A stretch of DNA of 64,000 nt from Liquidambar formosana (GCA_039720395.1 CM077823.1:9380107-9444106), one strand, 5' to 3'. Positions 1-12,561 are shown, counted from the stretch's first letter. The notes: generated from the letters alone by a model not told the origin. Numbers and translations are program-made.

Positions 1-1716
1 AACCTTTCACCATGAAAGGCTTTCAAAGAACAAAACTTGGAGAGTGCTGTTCTTATTGCCTTTCATAATAACCCTATCCTCCACTGCTCTATATAGCTTA
101 ACCAAATCCACCAAATAGATTTTTTTGAAGAGCAGAGAAATACTTTCCACCTCCCAATCACGTATGTTTCTAATAAAAGCAACATTCCAAAACATCAGCT
201 CCCCTCCCCACTCCACATAGTCTTCCACCCACACATCTTGTCCAAAGAAATCCTAAATAGATCTGAGAAATCCTCCTTTAAAGCCTTCTTGCCATTCCAA
301 AGATTAATCCGAAATCTAATATGACTTCCCGTCACCTGCTCTCAACCGTTCCCCCATCTCAAAGCCATCAAAATTATTCATAATGGCTTTCCATAGGCCC
401 ACAAAATAGCTAACCCCCACTCCCTTTGATCACCACTCTCCCATATCACACCCATATTTTCCTTCCACCACCTTCCTCCGCAAGCTTTCCTTCTCAACTG
501 CAAATGTCCACATCCATCACTCTATTAGTGCCTGATTCACCAAAATCAACGTTCTGATACACCAAAATCAACGGTCTGATACCCAAACCCCTAGCTGCTT
601 TTTGATAGCATACCGTCCTCCACTAAAGAAGGTGAAATTTGAACTCGTCCACCATACCCGCCCAAAGAAAATCCCTTTGAAGGTTGAAAGTTTTTCCAAC
701 CTCCTGGCCATCAGAATCGTAACTTTGAACAATGACATGAAATACATTAGAAGGCTCTCAAGGACACAAAGAATAAAAGTTAGTTTCCCTCCCTTTAAAA
801 TAAATTCCTTTTTTCAAACTACTGAACCTTTTCTTGAATCTTGATATTCCTTTTTCCAAGTACTAAGCCTTTTATCAAATCTCGCCAAATTGCCTTGGCC
901 TTGAAAGAAACCCCCAAAGGTAATCCCAAGTATAAAGAAGGTAGTTTTGGTACCCAACACACAAGATTAGAAGCCATCTCTACCACCTTCCCGTCTGGAG
1001 TCAACTCACTTTAATCAAGATTCGCCTTCAAGCCCGAAACCCTATGAAGCACGGATACAAATGCAGGATACGGATACGATGCGAAACGGATACGTAAGAT
1101 AGGATACATAAAAAAATGTAAGATAGGATACGGCGGGGATACGTTAATAAATAAATAATATTAATATTTGGTCCAAAACATCAATAATAAACATATAAAA
1201 AAAATTGAAACATCTACAAAATCAATTAATATACAAGAATAGATGTACAAAGAACACATCCATAAGCATCAACCATGTTCATCATTCATAGAAAAAAAAA
1301 AAAAAACCAGATGGCATTAACATTGCGATTTACGAAATAGCTATCTAGCTCTATTGCTCTACAATCGTTGCCCTTAGAGAGAGATAGTGGAAAGAGAACT
1401 AAGATGAGAGAACTAAAATGGGTTTATTGTTTTAATCAAAGTATGGGTACTATGTATTTTTAAATTTACCTCCATTTATTTTAAAAAATAAATAATTACA
1501 AACTAATCTTAAAAGGATCCCAAACATATCTGAGGTGTATCCGAGATGTATCTAATGGCGTGGCAATGTGTGTTACTGTTCCAATATGTACGAAGAGTAT
1601 CCGATACGTATCGGGGAGTATCCTAGGTGTATTGTATCCGATATGGATACGATACGGATTCTTTGGGGGTTTTGAAGTATCTGTGCTTCATAGCCGTAAC
1701 CACTTTGAAACAAAGT
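1..1716 (-). mobile_element. L1-type LINE remnant (ORF2 reverse transcriptase, C-terminal half)
   Basis: The minus strand codes, in several broken frames, for the part of a plant L1 ORF2 that follows the RT active site. A piece at about 1004-819 reads LPSLYLGLPLG, a hallmark of this region. The codons just upstream read as VSGLKANL once the element at 1042-1692 is removed. A piece at 234-7 resembles the segment between RT and the terminal zinc-binding domain. The 3' end lies left of the window. Homology fades near 1716, as in a 5'-truncated insertion. It sits in a PMM intron in the same orientation as PMM. Stops and frameshifts show it is dead. Confidence 0.75.
1042..1692. mobile_element. Non-autonomous TIR transposon inside the LINE remnant, probably Mutator-like
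   Basis: The ends are inverted copies: TATGAAGCACGGATAC on the left and the complement of TATGAAGCACAGATAC on the right. Subterminal GATACGGATAC-type repeats line both sides. The flanks carry an imperfect 9-bp repeat (CCCGAAACC and GCCGTAACC), the TSD length of Mutator elements. Removing the element rejoins the LINE RT codons. No transposase is encoded. The superfamily is inferred from TSD length and end structure. Confidence 0.6.
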
Positions 1717-2162
1717 AACACACACTTTTTATTCATTTTTTTTTAAAAAGCCAAGGTTACGCACTTCTCAAACAATGGAGTTGATCCCTACTAGGACTAC
1801 AAAAGATATTAGTGCCATCCACATTAAAAAGATGAGAAATGTATCCTCTCTCTACACCACCTGCCCAACGGAGTTGATAGGGGGATATATTGGCGCTCAT
1901 AATTCACACTACATCTATAAGTTACAACATAACCATAGGGAAAACTCTATCATTTAGTATAACAAACATTTCTTACATAAGAAATTAAATAATTGTTTTA
2001 CCAAAAGCCATACCAATGCTTCACTCATAAGTTCTTTGATTATACCTAAATAACCAAAACATTATTAATCCCACTAGGAAGGTGTGGCAACATAAATTTA
2101 ACAACAAGCTTTGATTGTGACACTAGAATAATAAGATTCTGGGTTTAGGTGTTAAAAAATAC
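1717..2162. other. PMM intron sequence between the LINE remnant and exon 4
   Basis: AT-rich non-coding sequence. No PMM-like exon was found here in any frame. It is read as intron because exon 4 ends at 2163 with a GT donor. Confidence 0.55.
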
Positions 2163-5100
2163 CTGAGTGCCAATGAGCTTCCCATCTTTATGAGCCACGA
2201 GACCATTTTCAGAAAATACGAAATCATAGTCATCAATAACTGCACAGATAAGATGAGATTCATAGGCAAAGATCTCAAAGACAGTGAAGCAGGCAGGTAT
2301 GCATCAACCACAATTTTTTTTTTTTTTTTTTTTTTATTTATTTATAGTTTTTTATAGTTTTTAACAACTATTAATAATGGAATTTAAATACATAGAAGAA
2401 AAAAAGGGGCAGGGGGTGGGGGAGGATAAAGAAAATGAAATACGTTCACCGAAGTTTACCAGCATTCAAATATATTGAGTTGTATAGTGAGGATAACATT
2501 ATAGGCCCTGGCGGGCAGAATCTAACAGTTAATACAATAAAAACTAAATTTATACAATTTCAATTAAATCTTGTAAAACCCTATCCATCAAATTATACAA
2601 TTCAAAGCCAAATGATTGCAAAGAATTAAGAGGCCCCTTACAGTGTCAGACACTGCCTATGTTATAGTGTTAGAGTAAGCAAATTAAAACAGCTATTAGA
2701 AATTTCTGACACTGGTTTCTTACAATGATTTGAGTGGCCCTAAAATGTTTTGTACTATAACTTATAGAATGCTAGAGTAAAAGAGGTTGAGCATAGAACA
2801 CTAGAATATGGATCATTGATAATTCTCTATCTTCTTCTTCTCATATATAAATTAAATTTTCTATCTTCTAGAGAGCAAAAAACATGAATATGGATCATTG
2901 ATAATTCTCTATCTTATTTTTCTCATATATGAATTAATTTTTCTATCTTCTAGAGAGAAAAAACCATAGTTCATTAATCTGACAAAGTAATTAGAACTGA
3001 TCCAACACAAATCTGCAGGACAGATTGGAGATAGAAAATTCTAACACATATATAAACAAGTACTCATCAGAACTCTCATTCATTTGTTTTATTATTATTC
3101 TTGACATTATCAAAGTTTAAAGGAAGCTTATTTAGGACACTTGTTTTTCTTTCAGCTTTGCAAGGGCATAGAGATGATTGATCTCCATCGCAGCAGAGAA
3201 AGTAGAAGCTATCTTCAAACCTAAATTACCAACACATTATAATAAATGATAGGACACGCAAATTATTAAATTAAAAAAACAAATCCTTACGACATAATAA
3301 GAAAAATATTAGTAGCATTAACAAAATTGTTACAGCCAAGTCACCAGAACCATGTTTTGCAATTTACTTCTTACTATTACCAAAAGCTAAAAAGTTTTGG
3401 CCTTTTTTTTTTTTTTTTTTTAATGATAAATTAGTCGATAGTCTCAATTAAATCCAATCTTTAACAGGAACATGTTGATAAAGAAACATCTGCTTTCATT
3501 TCCTGAATATGAAGATTCATGATGAAGAATATAGAGCATCCCATCCACTTGATGAATGAAATTGAAACATGAAGTCCAAATGGTATAGCTTGATTTGGGA
3601 GCATGCCAAAATAAGAAACTAACAGATTCTGGGTTTTTTTTAGCTTCTTCTCACTAATTTTTCTTGCAAGAAAATGTCAAAAGGCCGGTTGAAGCATACC
3701 TGTCTTCCCAAGCTGCTCTGATATTTTAACAAGGTTAGATCCTCCAACAACACCTACTGTAACAACCTGTGATAAATATTTATTTTAAATAATTAAATAA
3801 AAAACCTACTATCATTATCTTATAAAAAGGAAGCATATAGATTATATTACGAAAAACCAACCATAAATAAGAAGAGCCCTCATGAAAATTACTATTTAGC
3901 CAGTATGTCCAGAAAAAAAAGCCAGTATGTCCAGAAAAAAAAAAAAAAGGGTTCTATACCACTTTTTTAGAGAGAGAAGCTCTCGGCGCATGTTAGCCGT
4001 CTTTTAAGTGTGCTATCGTGCGCCATGCTACCCCGACCTTTTTTATTTGTGTTTTACGATCAGATCTACAAGCTATTGTGCGCAGCTCTCTTCTTCTCCG
4101 TTCCCCTCCATTGGAGGGGACTGGATCTCTCTACCCATCTCTGGTTTTAGGTTTTGGGACTGTTCTGCTGTCATTGCGAATTCTGGTACGACGTTTGGTG
4201 AAATTTTTGATATATTAGAGGTGTAAAGCTGCCGACGCACCTTCACGACATCCAAAATTCCGATTGATCTTCTGCTCAGATCTCGACCTCAGAAAATTGT
4301 CCTCTCAGATCTGAAGAAGTAACGATCTGGAGATCCACAGCAAAGCTTTGATCGAAAGAGGGCTATCAATTGGATCTTTTCGTCGGATCTAAAGGAAATC
4401 TCGCCGGATCTGAAAGACCTTCTCGTCATCGGCTATGGCTTCTCTGGTGGAGCTATGGTTATACCGTTAAAGAATTACAGCAGCCTCTTTTCTTGATTTC
4501 AACCACGACTTCTCTGGGTTGATGAATCTGTGTTGCTGAGTCGAAAGCAAGGAAACAAGAGAATAAGAGTCTTCCAAGTAGAAGACAAAACCTTTGAACT
4601 TCGGATTGAAGATGAAGATAGAGGTAAATTTCTGCGTATCACTGAAAGGGGAAGGGGTTTTACCAAAAGCATCTTCCTTGAGAGGGTGCTTGTTCAAAAA
4701 TTTAGGGATTTTTTTTGTGTCCATACTCTATCGGCGTAAAGGTACCAAGATTTTCTGGAAAGAACAAGGATCATATAGGGAAGTGGTTGCGTTGACGAGA
4801 TCAAATTCTAGAGGCATAGCTATATTCTTCTCAAAGTCACTTTATAAAGGCAGAAAATTCTTGGTGATTATTCCTGAGGGAAGTGATGCTTGTGGGTGGA
4901 GAGCGATGTATGAAGCTTTAAACTCATGCTTGACCTTAATGAATAAGGTAGCTGATAGATTAGAGACTGGACTGGCAGATTTAAAGAAAAAGTCGTTCCT
5001 ATAGGCTGTGAAAGGTCCTGAGCTTTCGTTGAGCGGGAAATGTAAAGGGAGAGTTGGGCAAATTGCTTCATTTTCAAACTAAATATAGAAGATGTTGAGA

Positions 5101-8100
5101 CCAGAGCAAAGTTCCTAAAATCTTGCCTCGTGGGGAGCTTCATGGGTTTCAGGCATAGAGAGATGGGCTGCCAAATCGTGGAAGGTAAGTGCTGGAGTTA
5201 AAATTCACAGATTACCTAACGATCTTCTATTGTTTTGTTTACCATCTGAAGAAGAGTGCATCAGAGTCATAAATGAAGGAAATAGGCATAAAGGAGAAGC
5301 AACTCTGCAACTTGATCGATGGGGTTACAAAGTGGCTGTACAGGGTTATTGAGAAACAACAGATCACGATGGATCCAAGTTATGGGAATGCTAGTTCATT
5401 TATGGAGCTCGGAGCTGTTTAGGTCCATCGGTGATTTTTGTGGGGCATTCCTTGATACCGATATCGATTGGGAGGGGCGTTGGGATCGAGTGAGGATCAT
5501 GGTGAAAAATGCAACAACCATTCCAGATTTCATTAATGTATCGACTCACAGGGTCTACAATAGAGTACAAGTGATTGAGGAGAAGGAGCCGATGATTCTT
5601 GTAAGTAATGATGGTGTAAATATGAGTAGAAAGTATGACGAAAAAGGTAGAATGATAGAGACGAAAGGAGGAATGGAAAGAGAGAATCAACAGCAGCAAC
5701 TGGGAAGGGGGCGAAGGGCTCAAGGCAGACGATGGGTTGAGAAACACGCGCGTGGGAGGAAAGTAGAAAAGAAAGTGATGGTTGGTGGAGAGTGGTTACG
5801 TGGCAGTAGAGGATTAGGGGTGAGAGGGGAGGTTGGTGAAACGTCAAAGCAAGCTTCCAAGGATGTGGTCTTTGAAAGTGATCCAATTTCCGTCCAGGTA
5901 GAGGATGCACCTGATCGAGTGGGGGTAGTGGACCGTATTGGGCCTGTGTCTAATGGGTTACAGGACCCATGCCTTCTTTCTATCCAGACTTATGATAGGA
6001 TTGGGCTTTCAATTAATAGACACCTAACAGACCTAGTGCTATCAGGTGGGGTGTATGGGCTGGACGTTAACAATCAGGTCCGGAGCAAAGGGGACAGCCC
6101 TGTGAATTTAAAGAGGAGTAGAGTCTCCTCTTCTTCTTTTATTTTCGTCAGTAGAGAAGGGGAACAATTTGGAAAGGTCAGTACTCTATCTAACTTTGAT
6201 ATATTGTCCCATTCTGCTTCTACCCATTCTGATCTGGAGAGCGAACGATGGGATGAGGGTGCTGCTGGAAATGGAGATAGAGGGGGTGAAGATTATGCAT
6301 GGATTCGGGTTGATGCAGATGGCATTCATGGCGGAAGCACAGGAAAAGATTTGTCGATTGTGCTAGTGTGGGATACTACTGAGCGGGTTCCAGTGATACT
6401 GCTGTTTGTGAAGGAAGGCTTACATTATCTAAAGATGGTCAGTTAAAATGCAATACTAGTCATGGGGATTTTGGCAGTGAGTTGGAGTACGAGACCAGAA
6501 TTTCGTCATGTACTGACTACTCTGAACCTATCGATTGCATTCCGATTGTATCTATCGAACCTGGGGTTGATGCAAGCAGCAGAATAGGGACTAATGAATG
6601 TTTTTTTCTTGAATACGGGGTCTCAAGTGATGTGGAATTATCAGAGTGGGTAAAATCGAAAGTGAAAGGCCTGAGTAGGTTCCTGGGTACATCGTATGGG
6701 GCAATGAAAAAGAAGTGGTTTCACTATTTGCATCTATTGAAAGGAGTTGGAGGTCTAGGAGCTCAATATCTCCGAGAAAGAAGCTAATTAGTCCGATAGA
6801 AAGGAGGAATAGGGAGTTGAAGAAGTTGGAGTGGTCAATAAATTACAAGGGCAGAGTAGGGCTAGTTGATGGAGTGGAGGTTGACGGGATGAATCTAATC
6901 CGAGATTTAGTTTCTTTATGAAGATTAGAATCATTTGTTGGAATGTTAGAGGGTTGAACAGCAGGGAAAGAAGAAGAAGAATAAAATCTGCATTAAGAAA
7001 ATGGAAAGGGGATGTAGTGGTTTTTCAAGAAACAAAAATTGAAGTTATGGATAGACAACTTATTAGAGAATTATGGGCTGGAAATCATGTGAACTAGGTA
7101 GAGTTGGGAGCTCATGGCACATCAGGAGGGGTGTTAATTATGTGGGATAGTAGGGTTCTTTCAAAGATTGATGAAGGGGTAGGTGCTTTTTCCGCTTCTT
7201 GTGTTTTCAAAAATATGGATGATGGTTTCCAATGGATTCTTTCGGGTGTATATGGCCCCAATGATGATCAATTGATAGCTTCTTGTTGGCTGGAATTGGA
7301 AAGTTTCTATGATAGATGGACTCTCCCATGGTGTGTGGCAGGAGATTTTAATGTGGTGAGATATCCTAATAAAAGAATAGGTGGAGAGAAAAGTTCCTCT
7401 GCTATGCGGTTGTTCTCAGAATTTGTGGAGTCGAATGGATTAATCGACCCTCCTTTAATTGGAGGATGGTTTACTTGGTCGAATAATCGTGAGATTCCAA
7501 GTCTTTCAAGATTGGATAGGTTTCTTTTCTCACATTCATGGGAAGAGCATTTTCCTAGAGTCACACAATCCGCCCTTCCAAGACCACTATCCGATCACAT
7601 TCCATTACTACTTGATAGTGAAGGCTTGAGAATGGCTAGAGGTCCTTTCCGGTTTGAGAATATGTGGCTAGAGGAGGAAGGTTTTGTTGATCTTGTGAAT
7701 AATTGTGGGGCTCTTACTCTTTCTCCGGAACTCCTAGTTATGTGTTTGCTAAAAAGTTGAAAGCTTTAAAGGATAGTTTGAAAACTTGGAAAAAGGAAGT
7801 GATTGGCAACATTAGAGAATCCAAAGATCGGGTATTGGATTTAATACATTTTTTTTATGAGAAAGAAGGAAGGTTAGAATTGTCGATTGAAGAGAAAGCT
7901 AGAAGAATGGAAGCTAAAGCGGAATTTGCTAAATTAGCTCGATTGGAAGAGATTAGTTGGTGCCAAAAGTCTAGAGTGTTGTGGCTTAAGGAAGGGGATA
8001 AAAACACTAAGTTCTTCCATAGAATGGCTAATGCTCACAAGAGGAATAACTATATTGGGAAGTTGATGGTGAATGGGTTGCTAGTGGATGATGAGAATAT

Positions 8101-11100
8101 TTTTTTCTAAAGAAATTGTTGCTTTTTATGAGAATCTTTTCTTTGAGGAGTAGGATTAGAGGCCTTTCACCGATGACATGCATTTTGACTCTCTTGAACT
8201 TGAAGAGGCAAATTGGTTGGAGAGAAACTTTGATGAGGTAGAAATGTTGGAAGCTCTCAATTCTTTGTGTGGAGATAAAGCACCCAGCCCGGATGGTATA
8301 ACTATAGCATTTTTCCAAAAGTGTTGGAGGGTTATCAAGGAAGATTTAATGAAAGTATTTGAGGAATTTTATGCAAGAGCAAAGATGGAAAATAGTCTCA
8401 ATGCAACTTTTATAGCTCTTATTCCAAAGAAAGGGGAAGTGGTGGATGTTCATGACTTTCGCCCTATTTCTTTAATTGGCAGTATTTACAAGATTCTTGC
8501 TAGGGTATTGGCTTTGAGGCTCACTAAAGTTATTGGGAAACTTATTTCTCCTTCACAATTTGCTTTTATTAGCGGGAGACAAATAGTAGATGCGGCTCTA
8601 GTGGTTAATGAATGTGTTGATTCTAGACTTAAAAGTGGGATCCCGGGTATTTTGGCAAAGATTGATTTAGAAAAAGCGTACGACCATGTTAATTGGAACT
8701 TTCTTATCTACTTGCTTGGTAGGATGAGATTTGGGGTGAGATAGCGTAAGTGGATCGCTTGGTGTATATCTACCCCTTCTTTTTCGATTTTGGTGAATGG
8801 GTCCCCCTATGGTTTTTTTTAAGGTTCTAGAGGGGTTCGCCAAGGAGACCCTCTTTCTCCATTTTTATTTATCATGGTTATGGAAGTCTTGAGCAAATTG
8901 ATTCCAAAGCCGTGGATGCAAACCTACTAGGTGAATTTGAAGTGGGTGATGGTCGGATTGGTTTGGGCAAGGTGTCACACTTACTTTTTGCCGATGATGC
9001 ATTAATCTTTTGTGGTGTGGAGGAGGAACACATGTCAAATTTAAGGGTTATTCTACTCTCCTTTGAGGCGGTTTCGGGGCTTAGAGTCAACCTTGGTAAA
9101 ACCAATCTTATTCCAGTGGGGAATGTTGTTAATGTGGATAACCTTGCTACTATTTTGAGTTGTTAAGTGGGGAAATTACCGACATCATACCTTAGTCTTC
9201 CTTTGGGGGCCCGATTCAAAGACCCAAAAGTGTGGGATCCCGTTATTGAGAGAATCGAAAGAAGACTTGGTGGTTAGAAAAAAGGGTACCTTTCTAAAGG
9301 GGGCAAGTTGACACTTATCCATAGTGTATTATCATCCATACCCATTTACTCTATGTCTATTCATAAAATACCCAAGTCCGTGGCTTATAGGATTGAAAAA
9401 CTTGAAAGGGATTTTTTATGGAATGGAGTGGGTGGTGAACGGAAATTTCATCTTGTTAATTGGAGCATCATTTGTCTTCCAAAGTATATGGGGGGATTAG
9501 GGGTTAGGTCCATTGTTTGCACTAACTAAGCTCTTATGGGGAAATGGCTTTGGAGATTTGGTAAAGGTGTCCAAGGTTTATGGCGGGATGTGATCATTTG
9601 GAAATATGGTATTACTAGAGAAGGTTGGTGGTCTAATGATGTAAATGGTCCACATGGGGTGGGACTTCGAAATAGGGATGGCAATTTTGACCCGCCCCAT
9701 AGGAGCCCCGCCCCGCCCCACTCTCACAGGGGCGGGTTTTTATGAATTTTTTCGGTTCTCAGTTCGGGTATGGTTTTTTTTTAAAATTTTTCATCGGGTG
9801 CGGTTCGGTTTTGGTATTTAGTAGTCTCGACCCGTAGAACCGAACCGATCCGTAGACCCGCCCCGCCCCGCCTGTCATTTTACACTTTTACCCTTATATA
9901 TATATATAACCTATAAGTTTAAGCCTTTTAACCCAAAAAACCCTAGCCGCCCCTCCCACTCCACTCAGATCCCTCACCTTCTCTCTCGGTCTCCCCCAGT
10001 CTCCTTCGTTCAGTCACTCTCTCCCTCCCTCACGTTACGCAACACCAATCACTAGTGGCAGTTCACCCACAGTCCGACAGTGCCTCGTCGTCCGCCGTCC
10101 GTCGTCTGTTGAGTGCCGACTCTAGTCCCCGCCTCACCTTTACGGAGTCAGTGAGTCACGCCGTCACGGTCTCACGGACCTCGCCGTCTCTCACCGTGGT
10201 GTCTCTCGTCGTCTCTCGCCGTGGGGTCTCTAGCCGTGGTTCTTCTCGCCAGATCTGCCATGTCTCTCGTCGTGGTGTCTCTTGCCGTGGTTCCTCTCGC
10301 CAGATCTGCCTGTCTCTTGTCGTGGTGTCTCTCGCTGTGGTTCCTCTCGCCAGATCTGCCTATGTCTCTCGTCGTAGTGTCTCTCGCCGTGGTTCCTCTC
10401 GCCGGATCTGCCTATGTTTCTCACCGTCTATCGCTGTGGTTCTTCTCGCCATGGTTCCTCTTGTAGATCTACACCAGATCTATCTATGTTCATCTTGTAT
10501 TTGTAAAAATTGGGCTAAAAAAAAATTTTTTTGCTTGGGTTGGGCAGGGCGGGGCGGGGATGGTTTTCCTGGAAAGCCACAGGGTCGGGGATGGTTCTTA
10601 GTTTCTATGCCCCGTCAGGTTTAGGGGCGGGTTTGGTCTTATGGTTTCAATGTTAGGGTCAGGGATGGTATATGGTCGACCCGCCCCCGACCCGCCCCAT
10701 TGCCATTCCTACTTCGAAAGGCTATCATGCAAGGGTTTAGGGATTTTATTAGAGAGATTGGGTTTAAAGTGGGGGATGGTAGTAGGGTGAAATTTTGGCA
10801 AGATTCATGGTGCTCCGATGCTCCTCTTATGGTGGAATTTCCCGCTTTATTTTCTATTGCTACTAATAAGGATGCATTGGTTGCGGATTGCTTGGGAGGG
10901 GATGCCGGTTCTCGACATTGGAATGTCCTTTTTAATAGACACTTTAATGATTGGGAATTGGATGAAGCTTTGCTTTTCTTTCAAACTCTTTACAAAAGTA
11001 AGATTTTGGAGGGTGATTCCTTAGTTTGGCGTAAGGATGCTAAAGGGTCATTCTCCGTAAAATCTTACTACAATTGTGTAAAACCTATAGGTAATATTTT

Positions 11101-11693
11101 TCTCCCGGCTAAAGTCATTTGGATATCCTAGGTCCCTACCAAGGTCACCTTTTTTTGTTGGTTGGTAGGAAGTGATAAGTGTTTGACTTTGGATAATCTT
11201 GCTAAGAAAGGGTGGTATGTGCCGAATAGATGTGTTCTTTGTAAACAAGAAGCGGAGTCGGTGGATCATCTCTTCATACATTGTGATGTGGCTAGAAATC
11301 TTTGGATGCTATTATTTAACTTGTTTGGAGTTCATTGGATGCTTCCATCCTCTACTTATGACCTTTTGGTGGGGTGGAGTTTTAAGGGGGGCTGTAAAAA
11401 AGCTAAAGTTATATGGCGCATGGCTCCGCATGCTATTTTGTGGTGTATATGGAAGGAAAGGAATGCTAGGACTTTTGATGGGGTGGAGAAGGATATTATT
11501 GGTCTCAAATCACTTTTCCTCAAGTCTTTGTTCGTGTGGTATTCTAGTCATACCAATGCTACTAACTTTTCTTTTATTAATTTTGTGGATTCATTTAGGC
11601 TTTAGAGGGGGTGATACTTAGTCTTTGTATATGGCTTATGTACATGGGCTTTGCCCTTTTTTGTTCATCAATACATATTTACCTTATCAAAAA

Positions 11694-11733
<40 letters not shown>

Positions 11734-12561
11734 ATTACTATTTAGAATGAAGGGAATGATCAATCAAGTACCTTTCGAAGTTTTCCCATGAACTCTAACA
11801 TCTTTGGAGTAACCGCCTGGCATTGGAGTGGGAAACATTGAATAAAAGATAATGTCACCAAATCGATTTCTCAACACAAATAACCATAGCAAGCCCCAGA
11901 TAAACATAACCAATTAAGTCCTCAAAAGTTGTGAAATTCGATGGTTTCACAATTTCCGCTCCTTTCTCTCGTTAACCATTACTCATTAAAACTGAGATAA
12001 ATATTCAAATTAAAATCAAAGTTTCAAGTCTTGAAAGAAGCCACTTTGTATTAAAAATAAATAAATATATTAAAAACAGAAGTTAGGATCATATCCAACA
12101 ACCCCTCCCAAGACCCCCACTTAGTGAGACCAACACTGAGTAATAATCTTTATGGCCTTTATCACTCAGCAAGACGGACAAACTAACAACCAACATCTTT
12201 GATCTGCCCAAGTAATTGACCACATTCCAAAAGCTGACAGACTAGAAAGTGAATTTATATATATGCAGCAACAGCGACCGCAACAGCGACCACTCTCCTA
12301 CTGTACAATTAATAAAACATTTAATCACCAAAAGAAATGAAAGCAGGAGCTACGGTCAATCACCATGTAGAAATCTGTAATCACTAATTGTACATTTATG
12401 ATAATGTGCTTCAGGGATCATGTCATACTTGAAACAAAATTGATCTACAACAATCATGGGGCCAAAGAGAAAAATGTAATAAAAATTGCTACCTTTCTTG
12501 GAGCCGTAAGTGTATCATCCACATCAAATAGAGCAATTAAACCAGGCTTCCTCACAGACAT
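2163..12561 (-). CDS. PMM: Phosphomannomutase, 5' exons 1-4 (partial gene)
   Basis: Cytosolic HAD-fold enzyme converting mannose-6-phosphate to mannose-1-phosphate for GDP-mannose, ascorbate and glycosylation. Four exons with GT/AG borders join in frame: 12561-12493 (23 codons), 11816-11772 (15 codons), 3766-3700 and 2239-2163 (48 codons together). They give the first 86 residues of a protein usually near 250. Exon 1 holds HAD motif I as [12 protein letters not shown]. Exon 2 ends in a [15 protein letters not shown] segment. Exon 3 has [20 protein letters not shown]. Exon 4 has [18 protein letters not shown]. All four match plant PMM in order. The start is the only Met before motif I. The remaining exons must lie left of the window. 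Intron 2 is 7.9 kb because a LINE sits in it, and the next intron holds another LINE remnant. Motif I has Asp where PMM normally has Gly (DVDGT). Whether the gene is expressed cannot be seen. Confidence 0.85.
2240..3699. other. PMM intron 3
   Basis: Intron between exons 3 and 4, about 1.46 kb and AT-rich, with a 25-base T tract near 2311-2335 and another T tract near 3401-3422. It contains the tandem duplication at 2804-2965. No other gene was recognised. Confidence 0.7.
2804..2965. repeat. Two-copy tandem duplication (82-bp unit)
   Basis: Unit 1 (2804-2885) and unit 2 (2886 to about 2965) both start GAATATGGATCATTGATAAT and end in a TCTTCTAGAGAG-like stretch, differing by a few substitutions. 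Non-coding, inside a PMM intron. Confidence 0.85.
4530..6921 (+). pseudogene. LINE ORF1 (nucleic-acid-binding protein), broken
   Basis: Conceptual product resembles the plant LINE ORF1 class. A segment at 4570-4700 reads [21 protein letters not shown] segment near 5160-5270 ([20 protein letters not shown]) and one near 5400 ([16 protein letters not shown]) resemble DUF4283-type ORF1 proteins. A long polar, basic linker follows, then a C-terminal piece ending RDLVSL at 6921. At least two frameshifts are needed to join the parts. The stop TGA at 6919-6921 overlaps the ORF2 start at 6918 as ATGA. The protein would bind LINE RNA in the RNP. The exact start is unsure. Confidence 0.7.
9673..10711. 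mobile_element. Non-autonomous hAT-type transposon inside LINE ORF2
   Basis: Ends are TAGGGATGGCAAT and the complement of TAGGAATGGCAAT, flanked by a perfect 8-bp TSD CTTCGAAA (9665-9672, 10712-10719), as expected for hAT. Subterminal regions repeat GACCCGCCCC-type motifs in opposite orientations. Removing the element plus one TSD restores the ORF2 reading [14 protein letters not shown]. The interior has no transposase and includes the minisatellite at 10209-10470. Confidence 0.9.
10209..10470. repeat. GC-rich minisatellite, about 50-bp unit, 4-5 copies
   Basis: Units share CTCGTCGTGGTGTCTCT, GCCGTGGTTCCTCTCGCC and AGATCTGCC in the same order. Because the unit length varies around 50 bp, open frames through it give repetitive Val/Ser/Arg-rich peptides that look like ORFs but are by-products of the repeat. 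Confidence 0.85.
11746..12492. other. PMM exon 2 and intron 1 interval
   Basis: Apart from PMM exon 2 (11772-11816) this is AT-rich intron 1 (11817-12492, 676 bp). No repeat with clear ends or second gene was found. Confidence 0.6.

Larger units (their letters stand above)
6918..11605 (+). pseudogene. LINE ORF2 (endonuclease, reverse transcriptase, zinc-binding), broken
   Basis: Starts at ATG 6918 with the APE-type endonuclease signature [11 protein letters not shown], then QETK, GVYGPN, GDFN and SDH blocks to about 7590. RT blocks follow: [15 protein letters not shown] near 8460, [22 protein letters not shown] near 8850 and FADDALIF at about 8990. The C-terminal zinc-binding zf-RVT domain ([18 protein letters not shown]) is at 11230-11290. 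There is no RNase H domain. It is broken by in-frame stops at 7095 and about 8743 and further stops near 9163, 9277, 9528 and 11130, by a frameshift near 7715 and by the hAT-type element at 9673-10711. Several stops replace conserved Trp codons (TGG to TAG). Confidence 0.88.
3900..11727 (+). mobile_element. Full-length L1-type LINE in PMM intron 2
   Basis: Bounded by an exact 18-bp TSD, ATGAAAATTACTATTTAG, at 3882-3899 and 11728-11745. Order: 5' UTR with a duplicated CCAGTATGTCCAG motif, ORF1, ORF2, short 3' UTR, poly(A) at about 11688-11700, then a (TA)n run. Without the inserted hAT-type element and its TSD copy the LINE is about 6.8 kb. It lies opposite to PMM. The perfect TSD suggests a fairly recent insertion, yet both ORFs carry stops and frameshifts, so either the source was already defective or the TSD has escaped mutation. 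Confidence 0.93.

Noticed and set aside
3140..3235. Minus-strand peptide ending [20 protein letters not shown] before a stop, resembling a terminal exon
   Set aside because: It does not match PMM at this position, and exons 3 and 4 splice in frame without it. It could be a cryptic exon, but nothing supports it.
5400..5910. Minus-strand open frames opposite LINE 1 ORF1
   Set aside because: Shadows of the polar, basic linker of ORF1 on the plus strand.
10055..10624. 189-aa open frame rich in Ser, Arg and Val
   Set aside because: It follows the minisatellite inside a non-autonomous hAT element. The repeat creates open frames on both strands, and no family is recognised.
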